Notes under the pieces: model-generated
What the model saw: the letters and a program-made list of their open reading frames with translations, nothing else
Database searches by the model: none
Told to the model about the DNA's origin: nothing
Position numbers and translations under genes: made by a program
Shown here: piece by piece, positions 10,066 to 21,738 of the stretch
Layout of the letters: the number at the start of each line of letters is the position of its first letter
How positions within the stretch are numbered: the stretch's first letter is position 1
NCBI RefSeq assembly: GCF_000485595.1
Contig: NW_014577245.1
Location: forward strand, 5,136 to 42,227
From: Priapulus caudatus
Taxonomy: Eukaryota > Priapulida > Priapulimorpha > Priapulimorphida > Priapulidae
Direction: 5' to 3'
Length of the DNA stretch: 37,092 bases

Positions 10066-10157
10066 ACTCTTTTCGCGCGCTCTTCTCTCTCGCTCTCTCA
10101 CTCTTTCGCGCGCTCTTCTTCTCTTTCTCTCTCTCTCTCTCTTCTCGCTCCTCTCTT

Positions 10158-10219
<62 letters not shown>

Positions 10220-10241
10220 CTCTCTCTCTCTTCCTCTCTCT

Positions 10242-10300
<59 letters not shown>

Positions 10301-10375
10301 ACGCTCTCTCTCTCTCTCACATCTCTCCCTCGTTCTCTCTCTCCCCTCTCTCTCAATTTCTCTCTTTCTCGAGGT
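9675..10375. repeat. Long (CT)n / (GA)n microsatellite, copy 2
   Basis: The tract has the same CT organisation and interrupting motifs as 1360-2046, with repeat-length differences. It is intronic to TDP2 in the copy-2 gene model. Confidence 0.97.
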
Positions 10376-12826
10376 GGTAGCGCTGGCCGGACGAGGCCTT
10401 GTATGACTGATCTGTCTATCAGACTGATTGTCTGATGGTCTTCTAACCCTAGCAAGGACCGTTTCGTGGAGCCTAGCAAGGCGTAAACGTTTTTATATAC
10501 TTCACTATATGTTTATACTATAGTATATGTTCATTCGGTGGCACTCCGGCAGCCCATGTTATACTATGTTAACTCGGGTTTCCAGCAGCGGCCAGCGATG
10601 GTTAGAAAATTGTGAAAAATTGCTCTAAAAAGCTGTTTGTCCAGCAGACAAGCTACCTGACAGATCTACTTGTCCTCCGTGGAAATGGACAACGTACGCA
10701 ACCAAGGGAGAGCCCTTATTTCAACACTGCGATGGTAACAGGAGCCTTCTCTCGAAGAAATGTTTCGTTGGGATCGTTATGAAAGTTGCCACGAGATGCG
10801 GCGTACGTTGGTAGCTGGAAGCTTCCATCGTACGTAGTATGAGTAACAACTATTTGCAAGAGAGAATAGGTAAGCACTCGCCCATTTACCCTACCACAAG
10901 TCTAGAGGCTGAAATAGAGAGCTGCCACCTGTACCTAATTTAACGCAGGCAAAAACTACACCATACTATCACCACCACACTGCACTGGCAGTGGCCACCT
11001 GGCAGTGGCATATTAACACACTGACAGTACAGAATGCCATAGAAATTATACGAGTTTTAAGGAGCATAAACCTTCTTCAAGCAAATTTAGCTTTTGAAAT
11101 TTCACTGTGACATTGTAGCCTCATCCAGGCATGTATAGATTCTACTAGCAAACCCAGCAGTCAAATTCTTTCTAACACAGTAACAGTTAACAAATCCATG
11201 TTTAAATCCCTCCTCTTGAGGGTCAAATGTTATCAGACACTTACTCTTCGCACCGGTCAGTGGAAAGCCACATTTCATGGTCCTTTCAATAAAGCCATAA
11301 AAATGCTAGGTCACCGCTGAACAAAAAGTTTTCAATCGTTCGTCACACCATGTCCTCAGAAAATGTCTAAAATCTGCCCTGTGCCCCATTGACCATTGAC
11401 CTTTGACCTGTGACCTCCAATTTCGGCACAGTGATGGCTTTTCCTACCATGATGCTATACACCGACTATCACGAGCCTAGTCGAGCCGTTTAGATTTTGT
11501 GGCCGCAATTCTGCATTTCCTCCCGTATACCTTAAGTTAAGGAGGGAATATTCCCCTTCTTTTACACCTCTTGACCTTTAGACCTTTAACCCCAGCTTCA
11601 ACATCCCAACTCGTTTTCGGATTACCCCCCCACGTCCCAACTTTCGAATCCGTACGTCGAGCCGTTTAGATTTGTGCCCAACTGTTGACGGACGCACGGA
11701 CGCTCGCACGGACGGACGATCATGCGATTCTACAAGCTGCATCTGACTATGTCAGACGAGCTAAAAATAGAGAATACTGTCACAGATGGGCCGGACATGC
11801 TTCAGATAACTTGCACATAAAACGAACTTCAGTTGCATCGATACTGACTTGTAAAAAACTTGCCAAAACAGTAGTGTACTGGCTACAATAAATAAGCAGT
11901 TGTCTTTATGAGCAGCTTCTGTCCACAATATGACTCATCTGACGTACTTATCATTTGTGGTAAAACCAAGCTTTACATAGAGAATCAGCCGCCACCAAGC
12001 TAAATCACGAACAAAAATGGCCAATAGCAAAAACACAAGAGCCTTCACGTAGTTTAAGGTCAGAGGGCATAGCGTAATAACATACAGGGGTAATACCTGT
12101 AACAGCACAGTATATAATGGGAGAACTCCCATTATATAGATCTGAATTATGTGTAATTTTTTATGTGAAAATAATAAATAATATTTATATATAAATTATA
12201 AATAATTTATAAACAAAAAATGAATTATTTATAATGAATGAACGAATTTATAGTTATTTTCACTGCCGCTGTATTAGACTTCAGTGACGGGTATGGAGGC
12301 AGCCACCTTGTAAACAAAGGCTCTCATATATAATTATTATAAAAGTATATTAGAATGGGTGATAACTATGTATTTGTCATTATTAGTACGCCTAGAAATT
12401 TCAACATCGTGATATTGCCTATATTTCTCGTGCTATATAAGATAGCTTTGATAGTTTTTACATAAAGAAAATAGCTACCAGATATGGAGCGTAGAGAGTT
12501 GCGCCCTCGACGTACACGCGCGCGGCGAGAGCGCGCGAGCCAGAACCACTGCAGACCAGGGGGTGTAACGCATCAGGCATATACTGGACAAGGGGGTTGC
12601 ATCACCTGCTAACACTGTGTTTAAGCGAGGGGCGTCACCTGCCGAGGCACCCAGAGCACGCGGACAGGAGCGCGCCGCGACTGGCATCCTGCGTCACCTC
12701 GAGGCCTCCTATATAAGGCAGCCAAGTTCCAATGTAAACGCTCAGTCAGGTCACCCAGGCTGGTTCACTAGACCGTCAGACTAGGACCAGGAAGGAAACC
12801 GGACTTATCCTTTCGGATCAGAGTAA
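10376..12826. other. TDP2 intron 1 part (copy 2): LINE-like tail and start of LTR-like segment
   Basis: This stretch corresponds to 2047-4478. It contains the second copies of the TTGACC-rich LINE-like tail (about 11350-11770) and of the TATA-bearing LTR-like segment (from about 12566; TATATAAGGC near 12711). Indel density rises sharply after about 12360. Confidence 0.6.
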
Positions 12827-13635
12827 GCACTTCGGAGGACAGAGATTGTGTGCCGAGATTCGGAGCAGCATCTGTTCCCGTATGTTACGTATATTCGAGC
12901 ACGGAGATATGTGCCCGCCGGAGATTCGGAGCAGCTCTTACCGTAGTTACTATATTCGGCGACGGAGATTGTGCGCCGAGATTCGGAAGCGTCTCTGTCC
13001 CGTATGATACGAGTATTTGTTGGAGACGGAGAGTGTGTGCGCCGGATTTCGGAGAGAGCTCTTTCCCGTAGGTTAGTATATCTGCGGACTGGAGATTGTG
13101 CCGCCGAGATTCGGAGGCAGCTCTGTTCCCGTAGGTTACGTATATTCGGAGATGGAGATTGGTGCGCCAGATTCGGAGCAGCCGTCTGTTCCCCGTAGGT
13201 TACGTGTATTCCGAGATGGAGGTTCGCGTGCGCCAAGATTCAGAGCAGTCTCTGCTTCCGTAGGTTACGTATATTCGGGAAGACGGATTGTGCGCCGAGA
13301 TTCGGAAGGCAGCTCTGTTTCCGTAGGTTACTTATATTCGGAGACGGAGATAATGCCGCCGAGATTCGGAGCAGCTCTGTTGCCAATAGGTTACGTGATT
13401 CGGAGATGAGATGTGCTGCGTGCCAAGATTCAGACACTCTCGTTCCCCGTACGGTTACGCTAATATTAGGAACCCCGGGATTGGTGCGCCGGAGATTGGA
13501 GCCAGCTCTCTGTTCCCGTAGGTTACAATATCGGAGCGGAGATAAGGCCGCCGCAGAAATCAGAGCAGTTAGTTATTTACCCGTCATAATGCTACTTCTG
13601 TGATGCACCGAAATTCGGAAGCACTACTACTAGGT
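12827..13635 (+). repeat. 60-bp minisatellite, copy 2
   Basis: The array is the same as 4479-5250, with units much more scrambled by single-base insertions and losses (for example GGAGATTGGTGCGCC, GTAGTTACTATATTC). Unit order still follows copy 1 one-to-one, so the array was not re-amplified after copying. Confidence 0.93.
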
Positions 13636-13991
13636 CACAGTATATAGATTTACGAGTTGAGCACCTACTCGTTAAAAGGTGTTATAGCGAGTACTCGTTA
13701 TGTTTACGACGGCGATAGGTAAAAGACTATATATATAATTTTGTCTCATAATAAAGTTTAGCCTAGACTAAACAACGTACCGACTTCAGCTTATTGCGTA
13801 TCTTGGCAATTCTTGCCTCGTCGTTGTCCATTGTCGCGTGTTGGAGTAGAATGACGTGATAATTAATTACGTGACACCCGCGCAACTCGCCGTCTCGTAA
13901 AGGGTGCGAGAAATGATCCACATGTTAATCTAAAATGCCCATCGTGGCATACTCACTGGTGACCTAACCCTAGGGTTCAGTCTACACTTAC

Positions 13992-14197
13992 ATTAGTTCC
14001 CAATTCTCTCTGCTGTAGGTTAGAACTGTCTAATGCTGCGATGTGTTGCGTGGGTTAAGTGGTCGGTGTAAAAGTCGTGCGACAGTTCTGGCACACTTGC
14101 ACCTCGACGCGTACCCGCAGAATCAGACTCAAGCAGTCTGAATCTCCAGTATAAGTAGTAATACTATTATCAGAATTAACAATTATTACGGATTCAT
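13992..14197 (-). pseudogene. TDP2: TDP2 exon 1, copy 2 (multiple frameshifts)
   Basis: The segment is homologous to 5598-5789 with the same ATG context and GTAAG donor, but it is about 206 nt instead of 192. It has many inserted and lost bases, and the UBA-like region cannot be read in one frame. In gene order this is the exon 1 that should precede exons 2-5, so the damage is likely in the sequence consensus. If real, TDP2 at this copy would be dead. Confidence 0.8.
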
Positions 14198-14428
14198 GCT
14201 GTTGTCGGCCTCAAACCGCCAACTAGGTTTACGGAACCAGCTTGCACCTCGAACATGCCACCAAATATTGTGAATTTCGATGCAAACCACCACGTAGACG
14301 CGTCACCACGTCCTACACCGGCTTCTATACTTTAGTTAATGTCTAGCAGATCGACTTTTATATACAGTCTATAAATCACGTAAACAGTTGCAGCATCAGT
14401 TTCTGTGCGGCTATGTGAATTCGTGATA
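14198..14428. promoter_or_regulatory. Bidirectional promoter region, copy 2
   Basis: This is the counterpart of 5790-6010 between the divergent TDP2 and POLR3K starts, with several indels relative to copy 1. Confidence 0.5.
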
Positions 14429-14545
14429 ATGTTGATGGTTTTGCCCTGTTTGCCGCGAATTTATAAAGTAAGAGAGAAGTCCGAGGTGTTACAAGATTTG
14501 CTTGCAATAACGTGCCACTTATGTTCACAACTGTAACGCGCAAAG
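14429..14545 (+). pseudogene. POLR3K: POLR3K exon 1, copy 2 (frameshifted)
   Basis: The segment is homologous to 6011-6121. An extra G right after the second ATG (GATGGTTTT) shifts the frame within the first codons, and further insertions and losses follow (TTTGCCGCG, TTATAAAGTAAGAG, AATAACGTG). It cannot encode the N-terminal zinc ribbon as written. It is the copy nearest to exon 3. Confidence 0.85.
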
Positions 14546-14782
14546 CGTACCGATATATATATATCAATAACAAATCGAAGTCTCTAACTATCTATGTCGC
14601 CACGCCGAAAACAATTTAAAAATTTAATGCAAAAATTAAGTTGGGCTCTTTTCTGACATTTAGAATCTTAAACTTTTTTAAACTTAATAATATTAATAGA
14701 AGCTCGTGTTATTTGACAACTGCATGTCACTGCAACATTTACGTGATTACATAGACAAACGTTGATTTCTTGTCTTGTATAG

Positions 14783-14867
14783 ATTACCAACAGGAAGTAT
14801 CCTAAGCTAAAGAGGTGGATGATGTTCTAGGTGGACCAGCTGCTTGGGAATGTTGACTCTACAGCTG
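14783..14867 (+). pseudogene. POLR3K: POLR3K exon 2, copy 2 (frameshifted)
   Basis: The segment is homologous to 6356-6443 with identical splice signals. It lacks one G in CTAAAGAGG and two bases in TGGGAATG, giving 85 nt instead of 88 nt with the frame lost in between. GGACCAG replaces GGAGCAG. Followed by exon 3 at 17779, this would be the native position of the gene. Confidence 0.85.
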
Positions 14868-15706
14868 GTAAATATTCTTGGTTCAAGGATAGAGATGTAT
14901 GTCAGATGTATTGAGACCTATGTCATTTTCGCAAATGTGTGGGTGTTAGCCATTTAAAATCGACAGTTGTGCTCTTGAAGGTGTTGTTTGTCATTTCGAA
15001 TCGAGCAAACTAGTCAGTTCACATGGAAGTGTGGAAAAAACTGTGTTTAGATGACCACTTACTCGCCCGTTACGGACTGTTTACTCACCATTTTCTACGC
15101 GCGATTAATTTCCCGTGATCTTCCTGTGCTACGGCCCTCAATCTTAGCGGTCATTTGCCGCGCGCCATTTACGGGATGATACTACTTGCCGTCCGCCTAA
15201 ATTACCTGGAAATCCTGCTTGATATTCGTTTGGTTTTCTCTGGAAAGTCATAAATGAAATAAGAAATAGTACGGCCACTGATGTTAGACTGTTCCCTACT
15301 GCCCTCTCGCGGGCATCTGGTGATCGTATATGAATTTGCCCCCGCCCCCTCTTCCAGTCGCCGCTGGCCTGCCGCACGTCTGAGTGTCGCTGAGGGCGCG
15401 TAAGGGGGGGTGCATACAGTGTGATAGCCTGCGCGGTTATTACACCAAGATTATTGATAAAACCCACCGAAACGCCCATGTTTCAGTTGTCTGTGTGTCG
15501 CTGGCGCGCCTTCCTAACATTTCTGACTACGCTCCTGCTGCCCGGCCGCCGCCGCGCCGGCTGGTCATAAACTTTTATATTATAACTCGATGTCGATATT
15601 CTATTTCATATTAGAAAAAACTCCACTCTTCGTTTGTTTATATTCTTCTATGTTCCTGCGACATCTTCCGCGTTTCTGTTTTATGCATTCTCTACATTAA
15701 TAATAT
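14868..15706. other. POLR3K intron 2 part (copy 2), nothing recognised
   Basis: The sequence corresponds to 6444-7265 and ends at the foldback element. No exon is visible. Confidence 0.5.
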
Positions 15707-16490
15707 CAGGATAGATAATAGGGAGAGTGTGACATCAATAAACAAGGAAATTCGTCAGTTTACTATGCTTATAATACCTACGATTTTACTACTCGTGAAC
15801 TCTCCAACTTGAGCCTCAAATTCAGACACAGTACATTCGCCTAGCATCGTGCGAAATCGTTTCCTCGTATACACCCGCAATCCGGAGATACAGATTAAAA
15901 CGTACGACACGATTCTCCATTCTTTGGCCATCAATCCAAAGCCATTGCGCACCTCTAATTCAAACAAAAGGCAGCTACCTAACGCGCTATTGCTAACTCG
16001 GCGAGGCATGTGGCTCGCTGGGAGATTAGGCATCAACACTCGGCGAGATAACCTTTGACCCGGTACACAGCTACACAGGCATACCGGCGTACAGCAGCCA
16101 CCTCTGCACATACCTGGCATGCCTTCACGCACGCACGCCAACCGCAATCAGCAGCAGCTGATCGGGCTCAAATCTCCCAGCGAACCACATTGCCCGCCGA
16201 GTTAGCAAGCTGTGGTTAGGTAGCTGCCTTTTGGTTTAATAGAGGCGGGCAATGGGCTTGGATTGATGGCCAAAGAATGGATAATCGTGTCGTACGTTTT
16301 AGTCTGTATCTCCGGATTGGTTGTGTAAACGAGGAAACAATTTCGCACGATGCTAGGCGAATGTACTGTGTACGATTTGAGCTGAAGTTGGATGAGTTAC
16401 GCGTAGTAAATCGTAGGTATTTTAAGGCTAGTAAATGACGAATTTCCCTTGTTTATTGATGTCACACTCCTTCCCTATTATCTACTCCTG
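15707..16490. mobile_element. Complete foldback (long inverted repeat) DNA element A
   Basis: Two arms of about 325 bp (15707-16034 and about 16166-16490) are inverted copies of each other at roughly 85 percent identity by eye, separated by about 130 bp. The termini read CAGGA(G)TAGATAATAGGG and its reverse. The right flank is ATAAATAT; the left flank is ATAATAT here and ATAAATAT in the copy-1 remnant, an 8-bp target duplication. There is no transposase frame, so it is non-autonomous. It lies in POLR3K intron 2 and contains the right breakpoint of the duplication. Confidence 0.85.
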
Positions 16491-16507
16491 ATAAATATAT
16501 ATCTATA

Positions 16508-16580
16508 TTTAGGGTTAGGATTAGGGTTATGGTTAGGATTAGGGTTAGGGTTAGGATTAGGGTTTGGGTTAGGGTCAGGG
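16508..16580 (+). repeat. Interstitial telomere-like tract 1
   Basis: About 12 hexamers of TTAGGG are mixed with TTAGGA, TTATGG, TTTGGG and GTCAGG variants. The tract starts only about 10 bp beyond the target duplication of the foldback element and is inside POLR3K intron 2. TTAGGG-type repeats argue against an insect. Confidence 0.9.
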
Positions 16581-16779
16581 TATTCGGCAGGAATATTTAT
16601 ATATTTTTTACATTTTTATCTTGTTTAAATTTTTAAATTTTCAACTTTTTCCATTTCTTTGGCCGTGCAGTTTCAAAACAGACCGTGCAAATCACGGCTG
16701 CACGGCTCGCTGGCTGATACGCATACATACACACCGACAGACACACTAATAGACAGTCTTGCACATACAAACAGACATG

Positions 16780-16817
<38 letters not shown>

Positions 16818-17778
16818 CATACGCAGACATATCTATATATTCATGCATTCGACAAATCGTTTCTCCCTTCGTGCTGCCGCTGGCTGGTTGTCACGCGCCT
16901 TGCTCTTGCTCGCGTAGACTACAGCAAAGACGCGCCTGTATATTATGAGTTCCTTCAGTAACAGTACCGTACAGTATCGACCGCGACACGGCAAACGTTT
17001 CAACATTTCACCCGTAGGTACGTGCGGGGCCACGCCGATGCGAATTTTTGCATGTATATATATATACACTCAATATATTTTTCTCTGCATATATTTCTAT
17101 ATATACACATATATATATTTATTTATATGATCTATATATATAGCTCAGTTGCTATATATAACCACGTACATAGTATATATATATATATCGTAGTGGCGCC
17201 ATCTATCGGAGAAAAAAATCGTCTTGTATTACTGGACATCTCTATCCTCGAGGCTTGAGCCAATATTCTAGCTCTCCCTCCGAGCTTCGGAATGTTATAT
17301 GTGGCACAGAAACAGTTCAGGCCGTCGATCCATATACAAACCACATACCAAAAATGTATTCACAAATGTCTATGTGTAACAAAATAATCTCGCAAAACAT
17401 GTTTATAACTTTTTTTCAATTACAAAATCATGCATGTCATTTGAGGATACATAGAAATGAGAGGAATGATTTTAGCCAGGCACATACAGTCAATTTCCAG
17501 TTGTGAAACCGACAATAGTCTGAGCATGCTGTGCTTTTTACATAATTTTTATAAATTGTTGATTTATAATAGTTATTAATTAATACAAATATAGCTTAAA
17601 TTAAGATACCTGAACTATATTAACATTAGTTGTTTTTGTATTGCCTAGGTTACTCTTCAATCTGAAAACATGTAAATATGGCAGAGCTCATTCTAAAGAT
17701 GTTGTTTAGACAAAGATGTTGAAAGACAAAGTTATTGATGTATTTTAAAGAGTTGTGTTTTTTTTCTTTTTCTTGCAG
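16581..17778. other. POLR3K intron 2, rest: CA and TA microsatellites, no exon
   Basis: The stretch holds a (CA)n run at about 16784-16818, TA-rich low complexity at about 17045-17190, and otherwise unremarkable intron. The polypyrimidine tract TTTTTTTCTTTTTCTTGCAG leads into exon 3. Confidence 0.6.
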
Positions 17779-17906
17779 AGCCATGCCCTAAATGCTCCCA
17801 CCCTAGAGCGTACTTTATGCAGATACAGACACGGTCGGCCGATGAACCGATGACGACATTCTACAAGTGTTGTGACCCGCATTGTGGCCACAGGTGGAGA
17901 GAGTAG
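17779..17906 (+). CDS. POLR3K: POLR3K exon 3 (TFIIS-like zinc ribbon, C terminus), single copy
   Basis: The exon follows acceptor TTCTTGCAG. It encodes (E)PCPKCSHPRAYFMQIQTRS, ADEPMTTFYKCCDPHCGHRW, RE, stop at 17904-17906. This is the C-terminal TFIIS-type zinc ribbon: Cys pairs CPKC and C..C of CCDPHC, with the RSADEP acidic loop that promotes RNA cleavage in Pol III. Only one copy exists, 2.9 kb right of copy-2 exon 2, so it must serve whichever upstream exons are real. An ATTAAA at 17984-17989 is a plausible poly-A signal. METTL5 starts 215 bp downstream on the same strand. Confidence 0.96.
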
Positions 17907-18754
<848 letters not shown>

Positions 18755-21002
18755 TGTTACTGTTGCAAAAGTATTTAACACTTCATTAAATTTTTATGGA
18801 CATGTGTAACATTTTTGTTTGTAATGCATTGTACATTTTGTTCAATTCACTAAACCATCTTCTAATTCAAGCACATGTGTAAGCAGTTGCATGCGCCACT
18901 GCAGAATTTGGATGGGTATACCCCATTACAGATGGTCTTCTATGTGCATTTGCTGGTTGGGTATTTGAATGTTGAGGGAAGGGGGTAAACCAGTGGTCCT
19001 CCTGAGACTGCTTTAAATTTGCATGCCTGATTACATAATATCAGGTAATATTACATATATGATTACATTATATTAAATATATGATTACATTATATTACAT
19101 ATATGATTACATTATATTACATATATGATTACATTATATTACATTATATGATTACATTATATTACATATATGATTAGATTATATTACATTATATGATTAC
19201 ATATGATATACACGTATTGGTGTGGATTCATGGCCATTTTATTTCAAATTTCGGAACAGTAGAATCATTATGAGATAGGATGATCATGCAACACGCACGT
19301 AAATGCAGCACCTGGATTGCCTGAAGGCGAGAAGAGGGGGGAGAAGGAATGAGGAGGGGGTTTGGTGATGGCTTGCAGGAGAAGCAAAGGCAATAGCAGG
19401 AACCACATGAGAAATATTAGGGAATGGAAGAGAGGAGAAGAATTGGGTTAAGGGCAGGGAAATAGTAAAAGTGCCTCCCTTAAGAACATACGGGTGAACA
19501 GCGGATACATGAAGGGACAAATACACGTTCGATATGAAATAATGCATTATATATACTCATATATTCTAATAATGAGACAATCATCAGTCAATAAAGAGGA
19601 ATTATATATAGGAAGAAAACTGAAATTATAAAATAATATATATATAATTATTAATTAATTAATGATAATATATATAACTGGAATTATATATATAAGGAAT
19701 AGATGCTAGAAGAGTGCATGATGAAGGTTGTGAAAAGACATGTGTATCAACAAGATCATTGACGGGGTTTTTCTTTTTACACGACATTACATATGATCAT
19801 TCATGTAGGCTGAAATACGAATTTAAAATCACTGTTGAATACAATATATAATATATACCTGTTTCCACCTTCGATTCTCCTCTTTTCCGCGTGCACTGGA
19901 TCTGGTTCGTTATGTTAGCTGTATGCAAAAGTAAATCTAGCTTTCATATTATGCGCCAATTAAGTGTCCTAACCCTCTAAATTTCTAACTTATGAATATT
20001 GAACATGTGATGATGTGGTTGTATCATAGGAATATATATATAGCGACACTAACTATAGTATATTATTTCTATGGGTTGTGCTGTCGTTGCATTTGGTTTA
20101 GCAGCAAAAGTAGTTGGCACAAAGCAACACCACGCGCGCTTGCGCAACAAAGTCACACACACACACACAGGTTCGGAGGCATATCCCTAATTTGCTTTGA
20201 CATATTGATGCAAAATCAATCATGCAATATATTGCATGTTCAAAGACCTAACATCTTTAGAAGTAGCATGCGTGGCATGAACAAATTGCACTTACGCAAT
20301 GCGGTAGGGAAATTGATTAGGGGAGGTCGGTAGGCGGTTGACAGTTTCCAATCTCGATAGTCTACCGCACGAAATCGTATGGTGTACGGATATGCCTAGT
20401 GTTTATAACTTCGTTAGTACTAAACGCAGGCCATTCATAACTATATTATATTCAGACAAGTCGCTCCATCATCATCTGTGTTTTGCGGTATAGCTTCCCT
20501 CCGGGGTTGGACATCATAATCCATCCTAGTCTACACATATACATACTAGTCTATGCATCCTAGTAACGCATCCTGTCGTTGGCCCTCCAGCCAATTACAT
20601 TAATTAATCAATGCAATTTATTATATAATTATTGATATATTTATTCAGGTACCGAAGTACCATTTCCCGCTGTAGGCGTTAATTGGTAATCTTCCGATAC
20701 CCCTACGTTATCGTAAAGCTAACAAGCTTCGGCTTGAGTATGTTACCGCTAGAACAACTCTTGGTAGAATCCACCACTAGCGTCCCCATTGATGCCTCTA
20801 CAAAGACAAGCGTTGCACGACCTGTGCGCGGGAAGCTTGGGGGCTAATGACTTATTTGTTTATGTACGATGGATGCGTCAACAAAGCAGGTCGTGCCACA
20901 AGGACAGGTAGCCACAAGTCGCCTCGCTTTTCACTACGTGGCGTAAGACAGTCGTATAGAGAGCCAGATACTGGTCGGGTTACGAGATAGGACTTGCATT
21001 AT
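18755..21002. other. Intergenic stretch, no gene recognised
   Basis: The region contains the METTL5 3' UTR, an AT-rich tandem array (see 19029-19206) and low-complexity TATA/TTAATTAA stretches at about 19620-19690. Open frames of about 87-113 aa (19284-19547 minus, 19992-20333 plus) have no recognisable domain and are not called. Confidence 0.5.
19029..19206 (+). repeat. AT-rich minisatellite, ~23-bp unit
   Basis: The phrase TATATGATTACATTATATTA recurs about seven to eight times with small length changes. Confidence 0.9.
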
Positions 21003-21203
21003 ACAGAGGACCTCATGCACTCGTAGAGAGAGGCGGAGAGCGTACTACATATACGCACAGGAGACGATACAGAGGAGCACCCCATGCACTCGTAGAGAGA
21101 GGCGGAGAGCGTACTACATATACGCACAGGAGACGATACAGAGGAGCACCCCATGCACTCGTAGAGAGAGGGAGAGCGTCATACATACGCACAGCAGACG
21201 ATG
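21003..21203 (+). repeat. 69-bp minisatellite, three units
   Basis: TGCACTCGTAGAGAGAGGCG recurs at 21016, 21085 and 21154, with the third unit slightly shortened. It ends just before an ATG at 21201 upstream of the zinc-finger gene. Confidence 0.93.
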
Positions 21204-21372
21204 ATTGTGGCGGGAGAGAACGACGGGGTGGTCGGCGTTGCCGCCACACCGCGACACGGCAGCAGTGAGCTCATCAACCCTCCACGCACACTGCGCCGTC
21301 CGGATACGGATCTGGAAGCCTGCATCATCGACGGGAAAGTAACCGCACCGCCGCTCCTTCAGCTAATCCACG

Positions 21373-21640
21373 TGTGTCAAGTCAGTCAGTGGTCAAGTCA
21401 GTTGTGCCAAGTCAGTCAGTGGTGAAAGCAGTGGCGAAGTTACTTGTGTCAAGTCAGTCAGTGGTCAAGTCAGTTGTGCCAAGTCAGTCAGTGGTGAAAG
21501 CAGTGGCGAAGTTACTTGTGTCAAGTCAGTCAGTGGTCAAGTCAGTTGTGCCAAGTCAGTCAGTGGTGAAAGCAGTGGCGAAGTTACTTGTGTCAAGTCA
21601 GTCAGTGGTGAAATCAGTGGTCAAGTCAGCTGTGACGACA
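21373..21640 (+). repeat. 72-bp minisatellite (24 codons), about 3.7 units, in frame with the zinc-finger gene
   Basis: GTGTCAAGTCAGTCAGTGGT recurs at 21373, 21445, 21517 and 21589, so the period is exactly 72 bp. In the frame of the downstream zinc-finger gene it reads CVKSVSGQVS then CAKSVSGESSGEVT, with no stop from 21367 onwards. A second frame is also open. Within each unit the CAAGTCAGTCAGTGGT half is itself repeated, so the array grew by nested duplication. Confidence 0.92.
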
Positions 21641-21738
21641 GACGCGTCCCGCAGGATCGGCGGATCCCGGAACTGGGCGGCAGCGTGCATGGCGGCCACG
21701 TCGTCCCCGCACGAGAGGAAGCCACCGTGGTGGGCCGC

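Larger units (their letters stand above)
8331..15753 (+). repeat. Copy 2 of ~8.4-kb tandem duplication (indel-rich)
   Basis: The segment is collinear with 1-7316. Its left third (8331-9300) is nearly identical to copy 1, while 12480-14550 is crowded with inserted or lost single bases that do not respect reading frame. The order TDP2 exons 5-4-3 (single copy), exon 2, exon 1, then POLR3K exons 1-2 and exon 3 is consistent only with this copy lying in the true position. The period is about 8.44 kb (7317 to 15753). Confidence 0.95.

Noticed and set aside
21685-21738. Start of the zinc-finger protein at 21685
   Set aside because: The codon there is GTG, not ATG. The first ATG in frame is 21739, and an upstream exon is the only alternative.
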